Shown: positions 44,450 to 55,226 of the stretch, one piece after another
Position numbering within the stretch: position 1 is the first letter of the stretch
Layout: the number at the start of each line of letters is the position of its first letter
Origin: Plumapathes pennacea
Taxonomy: Eukaryota; Cnidaria; Anthozoa; Antipatharia; Myriopathidae
Length of the DNA: 64,000 bases
Assembly (NCBI GenBank): GCA_964036295.1
Contig: OZ038473.1
Coordinates: forward strand, 8,029,501 to 8,093,500
Direction: 5' to 3'
The notes under the pieces: model-generated
What the model was told of the DNA's origin: nothing
Database searches by the model: none
What the model saw: the letters and a program-made list of their open reading frames with translations, nothing else
Made by a program: the position numbers and the translations under genes

Positions 44450-45366
44450 TCATAAAACATTTTCACTGCATGTACAGAGTTGGGTTGGTTTGATTCCCAA
44501 CAGATCTTGATGAAGAAGTTTCTTGACATCCTCCACAATGCTCACTGTCCCGATGTCAACCGACTGTATCCCAGAAGTGTTCATTGTCTTTGAATCAAGT
44601 TGACCCATGACATACCACCCAAAGCAGTTCCTCTTTGCAATAGGTTCTCCAGACTTGCCAAACATCATGTGGACATCGACAAATGCGTCGACAAAGTCAG
44701 TGCCGATGAGAAGATCTACTACACCACCCAAGAGATGCAACGTGTTTGAAATTGTCTTCAGATGAGGATAACATTTAATGGATTTTCTGGAAACTGTCTT
44801 GGCACTGCTGCATGGTTTCCGGACTGTATGTACCTGGAGAGTCTTCTTTATTCTTTGTCGGTAGGTGAGGCAACAGTAATTTCGAGGGCTTCTGAAACTT
44901 CTGATTTCTTTTCTCCTCCAGGAAGGTTCATAGTTAAATAGGTCTGAGGCCCAGTGAGTCCCAATCGTTTGGCCGCATTTTTAGAGAGAAGACTTGTATT
45001 TGATCCAGTATCCAACATTGCCAGAACTTCTATGGATCTTCCACTCAAATCACTGATCATGACTTTCTGAACTGGGCATAGTCCAGTTACAGTTTTTACT
45101 TCTCTCTTCTGATCAGCAGCGTTCCCTTGAACATTGTTGCTGTTCACTGTGATTGCAGCCTCTTGGCCAGAGAATGGCAGTGCATTTGGGTTCAAACTGG
45201 AACTCAAAGGATCCCTCTTTTCATTGTGCAGAGAACGGTGATGGTTTTTCTTGCGTTTATCACAGGAAGTACCATCTGGCTTTCTGCAATCGTTCGTGTG
45301 GTGCAAAGCTCTCAAACATTTGTGACATCTTTTATTTTGCTTGACAATTTCCCATCTTTGATTCAC
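44450..45366 (-). pseudogene. BEL zinc knuckle and aspartic protease
   Basis: Two frames. 44,848-45,366 has a CCHC-like knuckle (CHKCLRALHHTNDCRKPDGTSC region) and the protease active site MLDTGSNTSLLSKNAAKRL (DUF1758-type, D-T-G-S). 44,450-44,740 continues with DLLIGTDFVDAF and NCFGWYVMGQ, the usual sequence between protease and RT. The break between them (about 44,740-44,850) and one at about 45,400 against the Gag frame are frameshifts. Confidence 0.8.
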
Positions 45367-45748
45367 TGGTGAACTTTGATAGTTGGGACAGGCAGCAAGC
45401 AGATGCTTTTATGGGCAGGCAAGTGGACATCATCAGATGTTCCACCACTGGTAGCAAAGTTGTCTGACCTCTTGGAGTGAGTTTTTCGGTGGCTCCCCTC
45501 TCTGTGCTCGATCTCGGTGACTTGTTTGCCTCTAGATCGGAGACTTGCTTCTTGGTGTAACCACATAATGAGATTGGTGACATTTTCATCTTTCTTTTCT
45601 CTTTGCATTTCTCTGCCAAAATCCATATTGTCTCTTGGATCAAGCTTCGACAATAGTTGTGACATAAAGAATGGTGCCTCTGAGGCTTCCAACACAGAAC
45701 ATTCGTTGTCTTCCATATCGTTTACATAGCCTGTTATCGATGTGGCGT
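45363..45748 (-). pseudogene. BEL Gag, C-terminal part
   Basis: The minus-strand frame beginning right at the Polinton edge reads VNDMEDNECSVLEASEAP and LSKLDPRDNMDFGREM, typical of Gag from Pao-type elements. Its frame is the same as that of 58,880-59,593 when the target duplication is counted once. The C-terminus is frameshifted relative to the zinc knuckle. Confidence 0.8.
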
Positions 45749-45941
45749 AGTAGTGTAGAATTATTCCTTCATAGCCACCACCCCAAGTTGTGCTAGCACA
45801 CCTCGTTAAAAATGAAGTATGACGTAACCACAAAAATGGGAAACCCTCGTCATAATGAAAAATTGATTTAGAATAATATTGACTTAAAGAGATTAAGAAA
45901 ACAAAGAAAAGATGCCGACTTTAGACGAATTAAGAAAAGGA
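45749..45941. repeat. Polinton left terminal inverted repeat
   Basis: Matches the reverse complement of 58,673-58,864 with few differences. It includes ATGCCGACTTTAGACGAATT, the start of a short frame (MPTLDELRKG) that is also encoded from the right repeat. Confidence 0.9.
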
Positions 45942-46049
45942 GTTATTGAAATATTACCAGAAGATGGATTTGAAGGTAAAAAAGATTCACAGAATGATTA
46001 CCTCTGCTGAAAAAGATTTTTATGAAGGATTACATCTTATTTAACACGA
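45942..46049 (+). pseudogene. remnant ORF next to left inverted repeat
   Basis: The MPTLDELRKGVIEILPEDG frame that starts in the repeat (45,912) runs to about 45,975, then breaks by frameshift and stops. Unknown protein, probably truncated by the same deletion that removed the polymerase N-terminus. Confidence 0.4.
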
Positions 46050-46881
46050 AGATGAGAATGGCTGGAAGACAAAGTTCGAGAAAAACTTTTTCAAACTAAT
46101 GAACAATTCTCTTTTTGGAAAAACGATGGAAAATATTCGAAATCGAGCGGATATTAGACTTACAACTAATGAATCACAATTTTCAAAATTAGTCAAGTCT
46201 AATTATCGAGGGAGAACCGTTTTAGTGAAAATTTGGTTGCCGTTCACATGGGCAAAACTAAGAGTTATTACAACAAGCCAATTTACCTTGGAATGGCTAT
46301 TCTTGATCTTAGTAAATTGATCATGTATGATTTTCACTACGGTTACATCAAGAAAAAAATATGGTGAAAAAGCAAGGCTTCTATTCACCGACACAGATTC
46401 TCTGACTTATGAAATTGAAACAGAGGATTTTTATAAAGATATTACTCCTAACGTGAAAACACATTTTGACACTAGTGAGATTTCAAAAGATCATCCAAGT
46501 GGTATTCCATCTGGTTTGAATAAAAAAGTACTTGGAATGTTCAAAGACGAAACAAATGGTGTTGAGATTTTTGAGTTTGTTGGTTTAAGAGCAAAGTTGT
46601 ATGGAATATCTTTGGAATCAAAAGACGATATCAAATGTAAAGGAATCAATAAGGAAGTAGTTAAGAAAACGATTGGAATGGATCATATGAGAGAAGTTTT
46701 ATTTTCTAAAAAACAGCAAATGAGAGAAATGGGAAGAATCCGTTCTTATGGTCATAATCTATTTTCTCAAAGAGTTAACAAAATAGCACTTTCTGCTGAT
46801 GATGATAAAAGATACATATTACCAAATGGGACAGACACTTTAGCTCTCGGTCATTATAAAATTACGAGTGCTGCTGCTTAG
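46050..46881 (+). pseudogene. protein-primed DNA polymerase B, C-terminal fragment
   Basis: About 275 codons of a family B polymerase. Motif B is present ([17 protein letters not shown]), and motif C follows (LLFTDTDSLTYEIE, with the catalytic D-T-D). The C-terminal thumb-like part ends KITSAAA at 46,881. The 3'-5' exonuclease, the protein-priming region and motif A are missing, and a frameshift near 46,225 separates motif B from motif C. Normal Polinton polymerases are about 1,000 aa or more, so roughly three quarters is gone. Confidence 0.88.
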
Positions 46882-46908
46882 AATCTATCATCAAAAGTGA
46901 TATGAAAA

Positions 46909-47878
46909 TCATTGTTTTAAGACAAATTTAGGGGGTAATTCTGTATCTTCTGGAATAATTTGTAATTCTTCTCTGACGAATCTTCTTTTTGGCCCATCGT
47001 CTAAATAGTACAAAACTTGTTGATCTTTGGTGATTACAGTTTTCTTTAATTCAAAAACTTTTGTACTCCATATGGGATCTGTAGCTCTCCTCACCTTCCT
47101 CCTTTCTCACCAGGAGAAAGTAAATATCTCACTTTTTCACTAGGATCAAGTCTTTTTTCATCAAATCCCACAGGTCGTAAATAATTTTTGAATTCTTGTT
47201 TAACATTTTTTCACGATAACCATTAATTGCTTTTTTACCAGTCAATCGAGTGGCATGGTTGTTGATAGTTTTCACGATATTTGGTAATCTATTTACCTAC
47301 TTTGTTGATCTGCCTTCAGTTAACATTTCGTCAGCGTATTGTTGACTAAATATTTTTTCTCCCAATGTTTTGTTTGCTCTCTCAACAAAAGCCTGTGCTC
47401 TATGATTACCAGCTTTTGATCGTTTGATATCAACTTTCTTTTCGCTCATTAAAGTTGTTACAGATCCCATGAATTCTCTTCCTGGATCAACAATCAAAGT
47501 TTTTGGCCATTTCAACTTTCTTGAATAAATTTTTTTGAAAGCGTTTGATACTTCATCACTTGACTTACTTGTGAGAGATTCTGCATCAACATATCTTGAA
47601 GCAATATCGATGACGACCAAACCATATTTATAAGTTTTTCTTCCAACTTTGTCGTGTGGGAGGAATAGGAGATCTGCTTGATGAATTTCGTTTGGTTCTG
47701 AAATAATCCAGAGTGGTCTTGGAACATTATTTGGTGGAGGAAGATAAATTTGCCAAAGCGATTGTTTTAATAACCACTTTTTAGCTTCTTCAGCACTAAC
47801 TTTTGCTTCTAAAGAAAGTTTTTTAATTACTGATTGTCCTTTCCAATATCCTTTTGACGAGTAATAAATCTTTTCCAT
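46909..47878 (-). pseudogene. Polinton integrase (retrovirus-like)
   Basis: The main frame (47,297-47,878; 193 codons) has an N-terminal helical region, then the catalytic core: D in EIHQADLLFLP, D in LIVDPGREFMGS and E in AQAFVERANKTL, the D,D-E triad intact. A separate frame (46,909-47,094) supplies the C-terminal SH3/chromo-like part (VLYYLDDGPKRRFVREEL). The link between them (47,095-47,296) has stops and a frameshift. It is convergent with the polymerase fragment, 28 bp apart. It would join element ends to the target and make the short duplication. Confidence 0.85.
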
Positions 47879-47919
47879 CTGTTTAATTTAAAGATTTGGT
47901 ATTACGTTTTAAAATAAAT

Positions 47920-49152
47920 ATGTCATTTGCAGAAATATTTAATCCAACTAGGAAACCGAAATTGTCGAAGGTGATGAAGGCAGGGAGAACAGTTCATAGA
48001 ACGACTTTCACACCATCGTCTGCTAAGCCTGGGGGAACGCTTTATGTTGATGTGCCAAGATTAAATGAAAACATGGTATTTGTTCCTAAAAGCATGTTTT
48101 TGAGGTTCAAAATAAAGATAGAAAAGGGGCATGCTGATAATCATCTTGTTCAAAATGTATCAAGAAATTTAGTGAATAACATGAAAATTACATTTGGCGG
48201 AAAAACTATTTGTGATACAGATAGATATGACATTTTTCATGGGTATCATGACATGTTGATGTGTGAGGAAGATGTAAAAAGAGGGGTAATGAGTTAGGAG
48301 AAAAGGAAAGCCATCGCGAAAGGATCTGGTGAAGCAAAGATAGTGAAACAAACGAGCATTACTTATGATGAAAGGTATCACATTCCTTTATCTCACCCGG
48401 TGTTAGACGACCATGGAGTTTATTATCAAAGAGGACTGAAGTCAAACCTGAGATTTGAGATGAAACTATCCCCCGCTTCTGCAATAGTTGTAACTTCAGA
48501 CAATACCAAATGACATGGTTATGAGTTGACGGACATAGAATTAGAATATTCAACCATTGAAGATGAAAATTTGGCATTTCAAGCGAGTAGCCTTTATAAA
48601 AGCGGTAGAACTTTTTACTTTGAGGATGTTCATCACTTTGAAACAATTCCATCAATTGACATTGGTTCTGGATCTGTTATTAATCTTCATGTAAATACTC
48701 CAAGAAGTTGTATGAAAGGAATTATGTTGTTCTTTTTGAAGGCTTTTACTTCAGGTAAAAGAAAAGCTGAGGAGTTCATTAATCCTTTAGTTAATTCTGT
48801 CAAAGTTTCTATCAATGGTGTTCCACACAATTTATTTTCAGATGGAACTTTACGAGAAGACCTTTGGCCAATGATTTTAAAAAGGTTCGATTATGTTGAG
48901 GATCACTTCAAGGAAATAGACTTTCATAATGACAAGTTTGCGATGTGGGTTGATTTAAGATCCACACCAGATAATAATCTTCATGGTGATGGAATTGTAG
49001 TAGGAAGGTCACAGGATGGTGTTAGATTGGTTGTTGACAAGGCCGGTTTAGGATCTACGACTGTCAATTGTCACGTCTTTGTTGTATCTGATGCAGCAGT
49101 TTTTGTTAGTGACGGAGTAGTAAAAGACGTGAGAATTCAACCATCTTCTTGA
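47920..49152 (+). pseudogene. probable Polinton major capsid protein
   Basis: One reading frame of 410 codons from ATG 47,920 to TGA 49,150, interrupted by TAG (48,295) and TGA (48,511) but without frameshift. Segments such as PLSHPVLDDHGVYYQRGLK, FINPLVNSVKVSINGVPHNL and FAMWVDLRSTPDNNLHGDG resemble proteins annotated in databases as 'F54H12.2-like', which I associate with the Polinton capsid (double jelly-roll). It begins 41 bp from the start of the integrase gene, divergently, so a shared promoter is likely in between. The capsid role is inferred from resemblance and context. Confidence 0.65.
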
Positions 49153-49191
49153 GATTCCAAGACTTAAAAATATGTGATTTCATATTCAAAA

Positions 49192-49518
49192 ATGGAAAAT
49201 ATGAAATCAAAAGTACCATTTCATTGTTTGATTACTGGACCGACTAATTGCGGAAAAACGCAATACTTGGTTGATCTTTTGAGAGGAGCTTTTAGACACG
49301 TCTTTGACTTTATCGTCTTGATTTTTCCAACTTTTGCAACAAACAAAACTTATGAAGGATTTGCCAATCTTGACAAATGCTTTTTCGTTATGATGCCAAA
49401 TGCGAGTGAATCTGAAGATGTTGAAGAGTGTTTGGAAATTTGTGCAGATCTATTTCACAATAATAAAATGGATGATCTCGGAAGACAAACCAAAGTTCTC
49501 ATAATTCTTGATGATTGA
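49192..49518 (+). pseudogene. Polinton FtsK/HerA-type packaging ATPase, truncated
   Basis: 109 codons starting MENMKSKVPF. Walker A is ITGPTNCGKTQYLVDLL and Walker B is KVLIILDD; a TGA stop follows Walker B directly. In the A32/FtsK-HerA packaging ATPase family further core strands and an arginine finger should follow, so about half the protein is missing. It follows the capsid gene by 39 bp. The role would be DNA packaging into a capsid. Confidence 0.8.
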
Positions 49519-50110
49519 AACCAAAAAGAAAACCAGGAGCAAGAAAAAAGAAAGAAGAACCTGAAATAGATCCAGGCGTACAAATTGAAATATCAAGAAA
49601 AAGAGATATTCTTGCATCACTTGCATCTCGGTGACCCAGCAGAAAAAGTTGTCGAAGACAATGAACTAATAAGAGCAGAAGTACAGGAAAAAATCAAAAG
49701 TTTTAAAGAAAAAAGACCAGAAACTTCTGGATCTGCGAGAGAAAGAATGGATGAACAGATAGAAGAACTTGAGCACGAGGATCAAGAGCTAGAGCGAGAA
49801 AACGAAATTATTGAAGAAAGAATGTCTTTAAAAGATCGAGTCAAGGGAATCTTCAAAAAAATATGGCTTGTCTGTCGTTGGTGTTTTAGCAGCTGTGGGA
49901 ACTATAATTGGCGTTATCGTATGAAATCTCAAGGCAGGTTTGTCTAAGGTGGCAAAAGGTGTTGGCCTCAAAGAGATTGGAAAAAAGTTGGCTGAAATTC
50001 TTAGTTTCCTTTCCTTACTTTTCCGATAGTTAGTTTCCTTTTTAAAGCCGCTGGAGAGGCTATTGTTTTTTCTCTCTAAACATGCTTGGTTATTGCTGGC
50101 GGGGGCCTGG
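49519..50110 (+). pseudogene. Polinton coiled-coil/membrane protein, broken
   Basis: Several frames contribute: a K/R/E-rich start with PGVQIEISRKRDILASLA, a long charged coiled coil (ERMDEQIEELEHEDQELER, about 49,745-49,810) and a hydrophobic stretch in another frame (VVGVLAAVGTIIGVIV, near 49,875-49,920). It is cut at about 50,100 by the family B insertion. Unknown function; a virion or membrane component is possible. Confidence 0.5.
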
Positions 50111-51426
50111 GGCCCACGAGAGCTTAAAAATGGGAATTTTAATTTTTTTTTTTCCTTTTTGTGGGTCGAGGATCAGCACACGGTGATTGGTTCATATTAT
50201 CACGTGCTGGGCGATGACGTAATTGACTTCGCTAAACAACTCGAGATGTGGCCAGTGAATTGCTCGTTACTTGTGTGTAAAAGTTAACTGCATCCCATCC
50301 AAACTCAACACCATTTGGCTCTGTGGAATAGGCACGGATAAACTGGATTTTCGGGAACGATTTTGGCTCGCGTTCACCGCACAAGCTTTGAGAATAGCCG
50401 TAAACAAATATTTGATGGTACCGCTGTCGCCGATAAATATTTAGTCCCGACGAAACTTTCTGTGGCGACACGAAATACTTTTGGGAAGATAACAGGGCGA
50501 AAGCAGAAACCAAAGCTACGGTGAGCTTTAGCCGTAAAACAATGACGCTTTATGCTTTACTCTGTACATGACATCTGTTGCCTCATAAAATTCTTCTGTG
50601 TATCGTACATTGCCTGTTGAAGTGTTTCTTTCATTCGATCATGTAGCCTTTGTTTCGCAATGGTCAGTGAATACCAGAAATGAAAAATACACCGAAATAA
50701 TTCTGAGGATTGAGTTTGCAGTCACAAATGGACTGAACACACTGTGAACAAAAGCGCAATAATATTGTAAACATCTGTCGTGTGACATTCCTCGCTGTCA
50801 ATTTTATATTTGTTACAGAGCACGAATACTCGAAAGCCTGATAGAAAGAAACGTATTGAGTTAATAAAAGAAAACATATAAGTAGTGAAGCGAAAAAGTA
50901 AACTGCATCCCATTCAAATTCAACGCCATTTGGCTCTGTGGAATAGGCACGGATAAACTGGATTTTAGGAAAAGATTTTGGCTCGCGTTCACCGCACAAG
51001 CTTTGAGAATAGCCGTAAACAAATGTTTGATGGTACTTCTGGGGTATTGCAAATATCAAAAGAAAAGAAAACACATAAGTAGTGAAGCGAAGGCTGGATT
51101 AATCGTGGCCTCTGATTAGAAATATGAGTCAAGGTCAAACTGTCAAAATCGATTTTGCATAAAAAGATATGTCACGCATTCTCAAGATGCAGGGTCGCTC
51201 AACCTTTAAGAAGCAAGTGTATGAGTGTTGTAATAATAATTTTTAGTTTAATCAAGGTGTCAAAAGAGCAAGGTGTCAAAAGCCAAGTTCTCTATACTGT
51301 GTGATATTTTTATGGTGAGAAATTGGAAGTCTCTCTTGGCAGTTCCGCTCTTGTCCCCTACTTGCCATTTTATATTCTGGTCTCGACCCAACTCACGCCG
51401 CGAGCTCACTGGCAAGGCCAGTCTAG
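50111..51426 (+). repeat. family B element inserted in Polinton
   Basis: Plus-oriented copy ending with hairpin CTGGC-AAG-GCCAG, T, CTAG (51,423-51,426) and a following T. It contains an internal direct duplication: about 140 bp at 50,277-50,415 is repeated at 50,895-51,038 ('gcatcccat', 'gccatttggctctgtgg', 'ggctcgcgttcaccgcac'). No coding sequence. Confidence 0.7.
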
Positions 51427-51491
51427 TTAATTCTTCTCATTGTGACTTCTGTTATTGAACAATTTAAGAATAAGAAAAAATAATTACAAAT

Positions 51492-51746
51492 ATGTACCAG
51501 ACAAATTTGTTATTAAAATTAACCTCCACCGGAGTAGGAAGGCTCATCAAGAACGATGGCAGTGTCAAAGCCAAAGTAAAACTTGCTAAACAAATTCAAG
51601 GAGCAAAGTTTCTTGAAATCTTTTGTGATTTCTCTTACGTTGAATCAGCCATGGCGGTAAAATGTGATTTAATAGACAATGGTTCTCACTTTTCAAACAT
51701 TGAGAGCATTGATTCAGACAGCATTTTAGAAAAAGTTGACAAATGA
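51492..51746 (+). CDS. Polinton-encoded hypothetical protein
   Basis: 84 codons, open, starting MYQTNLLLKLTSTGVGRL. Composition like the neighbouring Polinton genes. No recognised domain. Its stop overlaps the start of the next frame (ATGA at 51,743-51,746), a compact arrangement that argues both are real genes of the element. Confidence 0.45.
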   Translation: MYQTNLLLKLTSTGVGRLIKNDGSVKAKVKLAKQIQGAKFLEIFCDFSYVESAMAVKCDLIDNGSHFSNIESIDSDSILEKVDK

Positions 51747-51922
51747 CAACCATGTTACTCATCAAAAATGACAAATCCACCAGAATGATTCAAATAATTC
51801 CATCAAAAAGCGTAATAAATGAATTCAATATCGAAATTTTCTTTCTTAGAGATAAAAAACAATCAGACGATGATGAAAAGGAGTCATTCATCCAAGTTAT
51901 CATTCATCACACCGACAATTAA
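51743..51922 (+). CDS. Polinton-encoded small hypothetical protein
   Basis: 59 codons (MTTMLLIKNDKSTRMIQI...). Beta-rich start and an acidic segment (QSDDDEKES). Overlaps the upstream stop by ATGA. Function unknown. Confidence 0.4.
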   Translation: MTTMLLIKNDKSTRMIQIIPSKSVINEFNIEIFFLRDKKQSDDDEKESFIQVIIHHTDN

Positions 51923-52066
51923 TTTAAGAGAGTATAAAGTTGAATGACAATAAAATGAATACTGAAGTTAATCAAAGGAAAAATTATACCCGACTATTAC
52001 AAAGGATTCTAACGCTTTCAGGTTATCTGTCTGCTCAAGAATTCTCGAAACAATGAAAAAAAAAAC

Positions 52067-52510
52067 TTGGAACATGATATCAAGAAGAGAAACGAAAAAT
52101 TGAAAAAACATTCTAGGTTGAGAACAGTAAACATATTTTCCTCAGTAGGTGCTACGGTTTTATCAGTATCTGGAGCAGGTGTTTCAGGGACTGGTTTTGG
52201 TGTTATTGTTGGTGCTCCTCTCATTGGAGTGGGTGCATTATTAGGAGCAACATCTCTCATAACTATTGCTCTCGATAAGGAAACAATTAGAAACTTAACG
52301 ATTTACGAAAAGCTAATATCACTTGGTCAATCAAAAATTAGCAGCATTCATGAAATGGTAAATAAGGCACTTTCAGATGAAAACGTCTCTGAGGAAGAGT
52401 TTAGAAAAATGAACGATGAACGAAATAATTACGAATCACAAAGATCAGAAATTTATAAGATTCCAAAAAAGGAAGTATCTTTAAAAAAATCACATAATAA
52501 GAGCACATAA
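52067..52510 (+). CDS. Polinton-encoded protein with hydrophobic Gly-rich segment
   Basis: 147-codon frame. Residues about 25-70 form a glycine-rich hydrophobic stretch (GAGVSGTGFGVIVGAPLIG, then GVGALLGATSLITIALDKE), followed by a charged helical C-terminus. The pattern suggests one or two membrane-inserting helices. An upstream frame (51,957-52,055, MNTEVNQRKNYTR) may be its original N-terminus, separated by a short poly-A indel. I recall similar frames in cnidarian Polintons but know no function. Confidence 0.5.
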   Translation: MEHDIKKRNEKLKKHSRLRTVNIFSSVGATVLSVSGAGVSGTGFGVIVGAPLIGVGALLGATSLITIALDKETIRNLTIYEKLISLGQSKISSIHEMVNKALSDENVSEEEFRKMNDERNNYESQRSEIYKIPKKEVSLKKSHNKST

Positions 52511-52877
52511 TAAGCATAAGAGATTTGACAGAAGAACTTTTGAAACGTCTTCAACAATTGAAAACTTCTTAAATAACTTATATATTTGATATTGATGAAA
52601 ACACTTTTGTAAATTTATCGGATAAATTAGATATTAACATAAACATTAGCATTAGGACTCGAAATAGAAACCAAAGACTGGAGCCAAGTGCTCCTCCAGC
52701 ATATGAAAATGTTATTTAAAAGTTTTTGTTTTGTATTATTTAAATACAAAATCATGAGCAAGAAAGCAATACTCAACGAAAAAGATAAACTAAAAGCAAT
52801 AAGTTTTGCACAAAATTCTGGTTCAGATCTTGCTGGCGAACCAATGACCAATGAGATGAATCTACCATTTTTATAAA
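52511..52877. other. decayed Polinton sequence
   Basis: Short frames on both strands (62-86 codons). The plus frame 52,688-52,876 ends just before the next gene and may be a remnant. No motif. Confidence 0.4.
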
Positions 52878-53156
52878 ATGTTTCCAAAAGTAAACATGCA
52901 AGAGTGGATCAAGAAAAAGAAAAAGGCTTATGATATGTTCAAAAAGCATTTTCCTGATGCGAAAGATGAAAAGTTTCTTGCTGTTGATGAGGGAGATGGG
53001 AAATTTTCTATCGAGTAGAAAGGCTTGAAAAATGGAGAAGGCGCAACAAGGGTCATTTGGGAAGATGGAAAATTTTTAGTGAATCCAGAAACATTTTCAG
53101 AAGATTTGAAAGAAGACTTGGGAAAAAGAGTTTTATTCCATTCACATTATTATTGA
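52878..53156 (+). pseudogene. Polinton-encoded small protein with one stop
   Basis: Single frame of 92 codons with an in-frame TAG after KFSIE. It has a basic N-terminus (EWIKKKKKAYDMFKKHFPD) and then NGEGATRVIWEDGKFLVNPE. The stop TGA overlaps the next ATG by one base (TGATG at 53,154-53,158). Conserved-looking, function unknown. Confidence 0.5.
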
Positions 53157-53425
53157 TGACGGAAACTTATAATCTCCATCCAACGCCTTTCAATCATTCC
53201 ACAAAACCAGTGCCAACTGATTTAAAAATTTATGTTACGCCTGACAAGTTCTTCATCGCAGAGATGAAAAATATTTTCATGAATGAAACACTCACTTTTA
53301 CAACTGCTACACAGGCAAAAAAGTGGTTAGCAGGACCTGACCTAGAATTTTGGCCGCAACAACTAAGCTTTGCTGTTTGGTGTGCCACTTGTGGATGCGT
53401 TATTGGTTTAGATGAAAACAAGACA
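53156..53425 (+). pseudogene. conserved Polinton protein, N-terminal part (split)
   Basis: Frame starts MTETYNLHPTPFNHSTKP and continues through TATQAKKWLAGPDLEFWPQ and FAVWCATCGCVIG, then runs into the inserted sequence near 53,417-53,425. The C-terminal half resumes at about 56,040. I recall similar proteins in cnidarian Polintons, downstream of capsid genes, and suspect a structural virion protein, but cannot name it. Confidence 0.6.
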
Positions 53426-54187
53426 GGAACCGTGGCCAGTGCGCTTGTGACGTCATTAGTACAATGAATAGAGACATGCGGGGTCCCGGGAGAGGAACTT
53501 TTGTCGTGCGTTTATATGCAAAAGATATTATAGCCGAGTCAGTTTTTGCACATGACGGATCCAAGAGCTCCCTTTATTTTTCTTGCCCTCTTTTCTTCTA
53601 ATTTCGGTCAAACAGATATTCACGATAAAGTGTATTATAATAATTGAGAGAAAACAATTATCGAAGGCCCCGTAGGAATATTCTTCGTTTGCAACAACCC
53701 AGTTTTCATTGCTTTCCGATGCACGTGACAGTACTTGTGTGACGCTTGCTATACAACCTGGCAACCTTGTTGAGTGAATTTTCAAGCTGACATGTTTTGT
53801 GGAGGAACTGTGTTGTCATTTTGTAATGGGATTGACTGGGGAATACCCGACATCTTAAGTAGCTGTAAGACAGCGTAATAGCCTTATCTCATCTTCCCAG
53901 CGTGTGCATCATGTTCAAGTAGCTGTAGCACATTAAAACATGACACTTCCCATGATGAAATTACTTCGTATGAAAAAGCCATCTCAGACGTTACGCATCC
54001 TACATGTACAAGTCTGATCACTAATATGTTCAAGACTGCTATGCATTGAGCTTTAACGCAAAATTCTGGGTCGATACGAAATTAATCTCTATCGGAAGCT
54101 GCAGACGTTTGAATACCGTGACAACAAAGGCGTGCATCACGGGCTTGTGGAGCGAACATTACGGCTCGGATAGTCGGATATCAACCT

Positions 54188-54541
54188 TCAGTTTTTGAAT
54201 ACTTCGAGGTATTCAGTGACAAATATTCTCGATGTAATCGCCTGCCGGTCTTTCCTGCTTTTGTTAAAGCGGCGTGAGTGAAAGCTAAGTAGCTGATGAT
54301 TCGGGATTCCCCGTTCTATGATATTATGCTCGTGACATTTCATTGACAGATCTTGTATCTTAATCTCGCGTGATATTTGCCTCAAACCTATTAGTAATTC
54401 AATATCCTCAGACAATAAACAAAGAACCTTTACTGCACGCAAAACGAAGTTAAACGCCGACTGTTCGTATACGCCGCGCGTTACACAAAGCCGCAGAGTT
54501 TCCGACAAAGGGAGACGCTCTGCCCGCAGGGAAAAGTTCAA
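54188..54541 (-). pseudogene. Helitron-type ORF remnant
   Basis: 117-codon frame. Its end (FHSRRFNKSRKDRQAITSRI) resembles LSRILNKSRKSRRLIQEYI at 55,150-55,210, suggesting a second, more diverged copy of the same ORF. No other motif. Confidence 0.35.
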
Positions 54542-54738
54542 GTTCTATCAAGTTTCGACACGTCTTCTACTACTTATTCGATGTTCTTTCACACAAATAT
54601 TGCTCAGAACACAGATACATTGGTTGAAGCGGTATCTATAATCGAGCATTTGCAAAACACAACCCTTCGTACTTTACGGGGGTCCCGCTGGTAACACAGC
54701 AAGCATTTGTGTACGGCTATTTTCAAGTCTTCCGACGC

Positions 54739-55210
54739 TTAAAAACAATGCAAGCCAAAATCGCTCTTAAAGTATGACTTCCGTGCATCCAGAAAGCCAA
54801 CCGATGACGTTTTGTTTGGATCAACAACTGAAGGACCGGAATTTTTTTCTATATCCCTTGACAGAGAAAACCCATTGTACTTGGTTTCTGTGATTTTGAT
54901 CTCTGAATACGTCTGATCTTGCAATGCCTGTTTTTTAACACATTTTAAAATACAAACGTATCTTAGCTTCAAGCTTTCTCGCAGCGATGGTTTATTGATC
55001 CTAATTTTCTCTTTCCATTTCCATCTGTGGCTTTTTATTGTTTCCATGTTGTTTACATGCACGTTCACGGAACGCATTAGCATTGTGAAGTACGTAAGCT
55101 CGGGTATAATCATGAACTTTTGACGACTTTGGGACATTCTTTGAAATGTATTCTTGTATTAGTCGCCTGCTTTTTCTACTCTTGTTCAAAATGCGTGAAA
55201 GGTAATTCAA
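54739..55210 (-). pseudogene. Helitron-type ORF remnant with mutated 2A-like motif
   Basis: Two overlapping frames (55,001-55,210, then 54,739-55,137) form a basic N-terminal region followed by YNGFSLSRDIEKNSGP (motif at about 54,832-54,855). The D-I-E-x-N-P-G-P signature of 2A-like ribosome-skipping sequences is recognisable, but the first proline is serine here, which should abolish skipping. I recall such motifs before OTU/DUF6570 regions in cnidarian Helitron-like elements. The downstream domains are absent. Confidence 0.5.
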
Positions 55211-55226
55211 TGGTACGTGGCTTGGC

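Noticed and set aside
47920-49152. Capsid-like frame as a host nematode-type gene ('F54H12.2-like')
   Set aside because: It sits between Polinton integrase and ATPase inside the inverted termini, so it is an element gene.
50232-51074. Two similar frames (93 and 136 codons) with CGEREPKSFPKIQFIRAYS
   Set aside because: They arise from the internal 140-bp duplication of family B; no copy of the repeat elsewhere keeps the frame.
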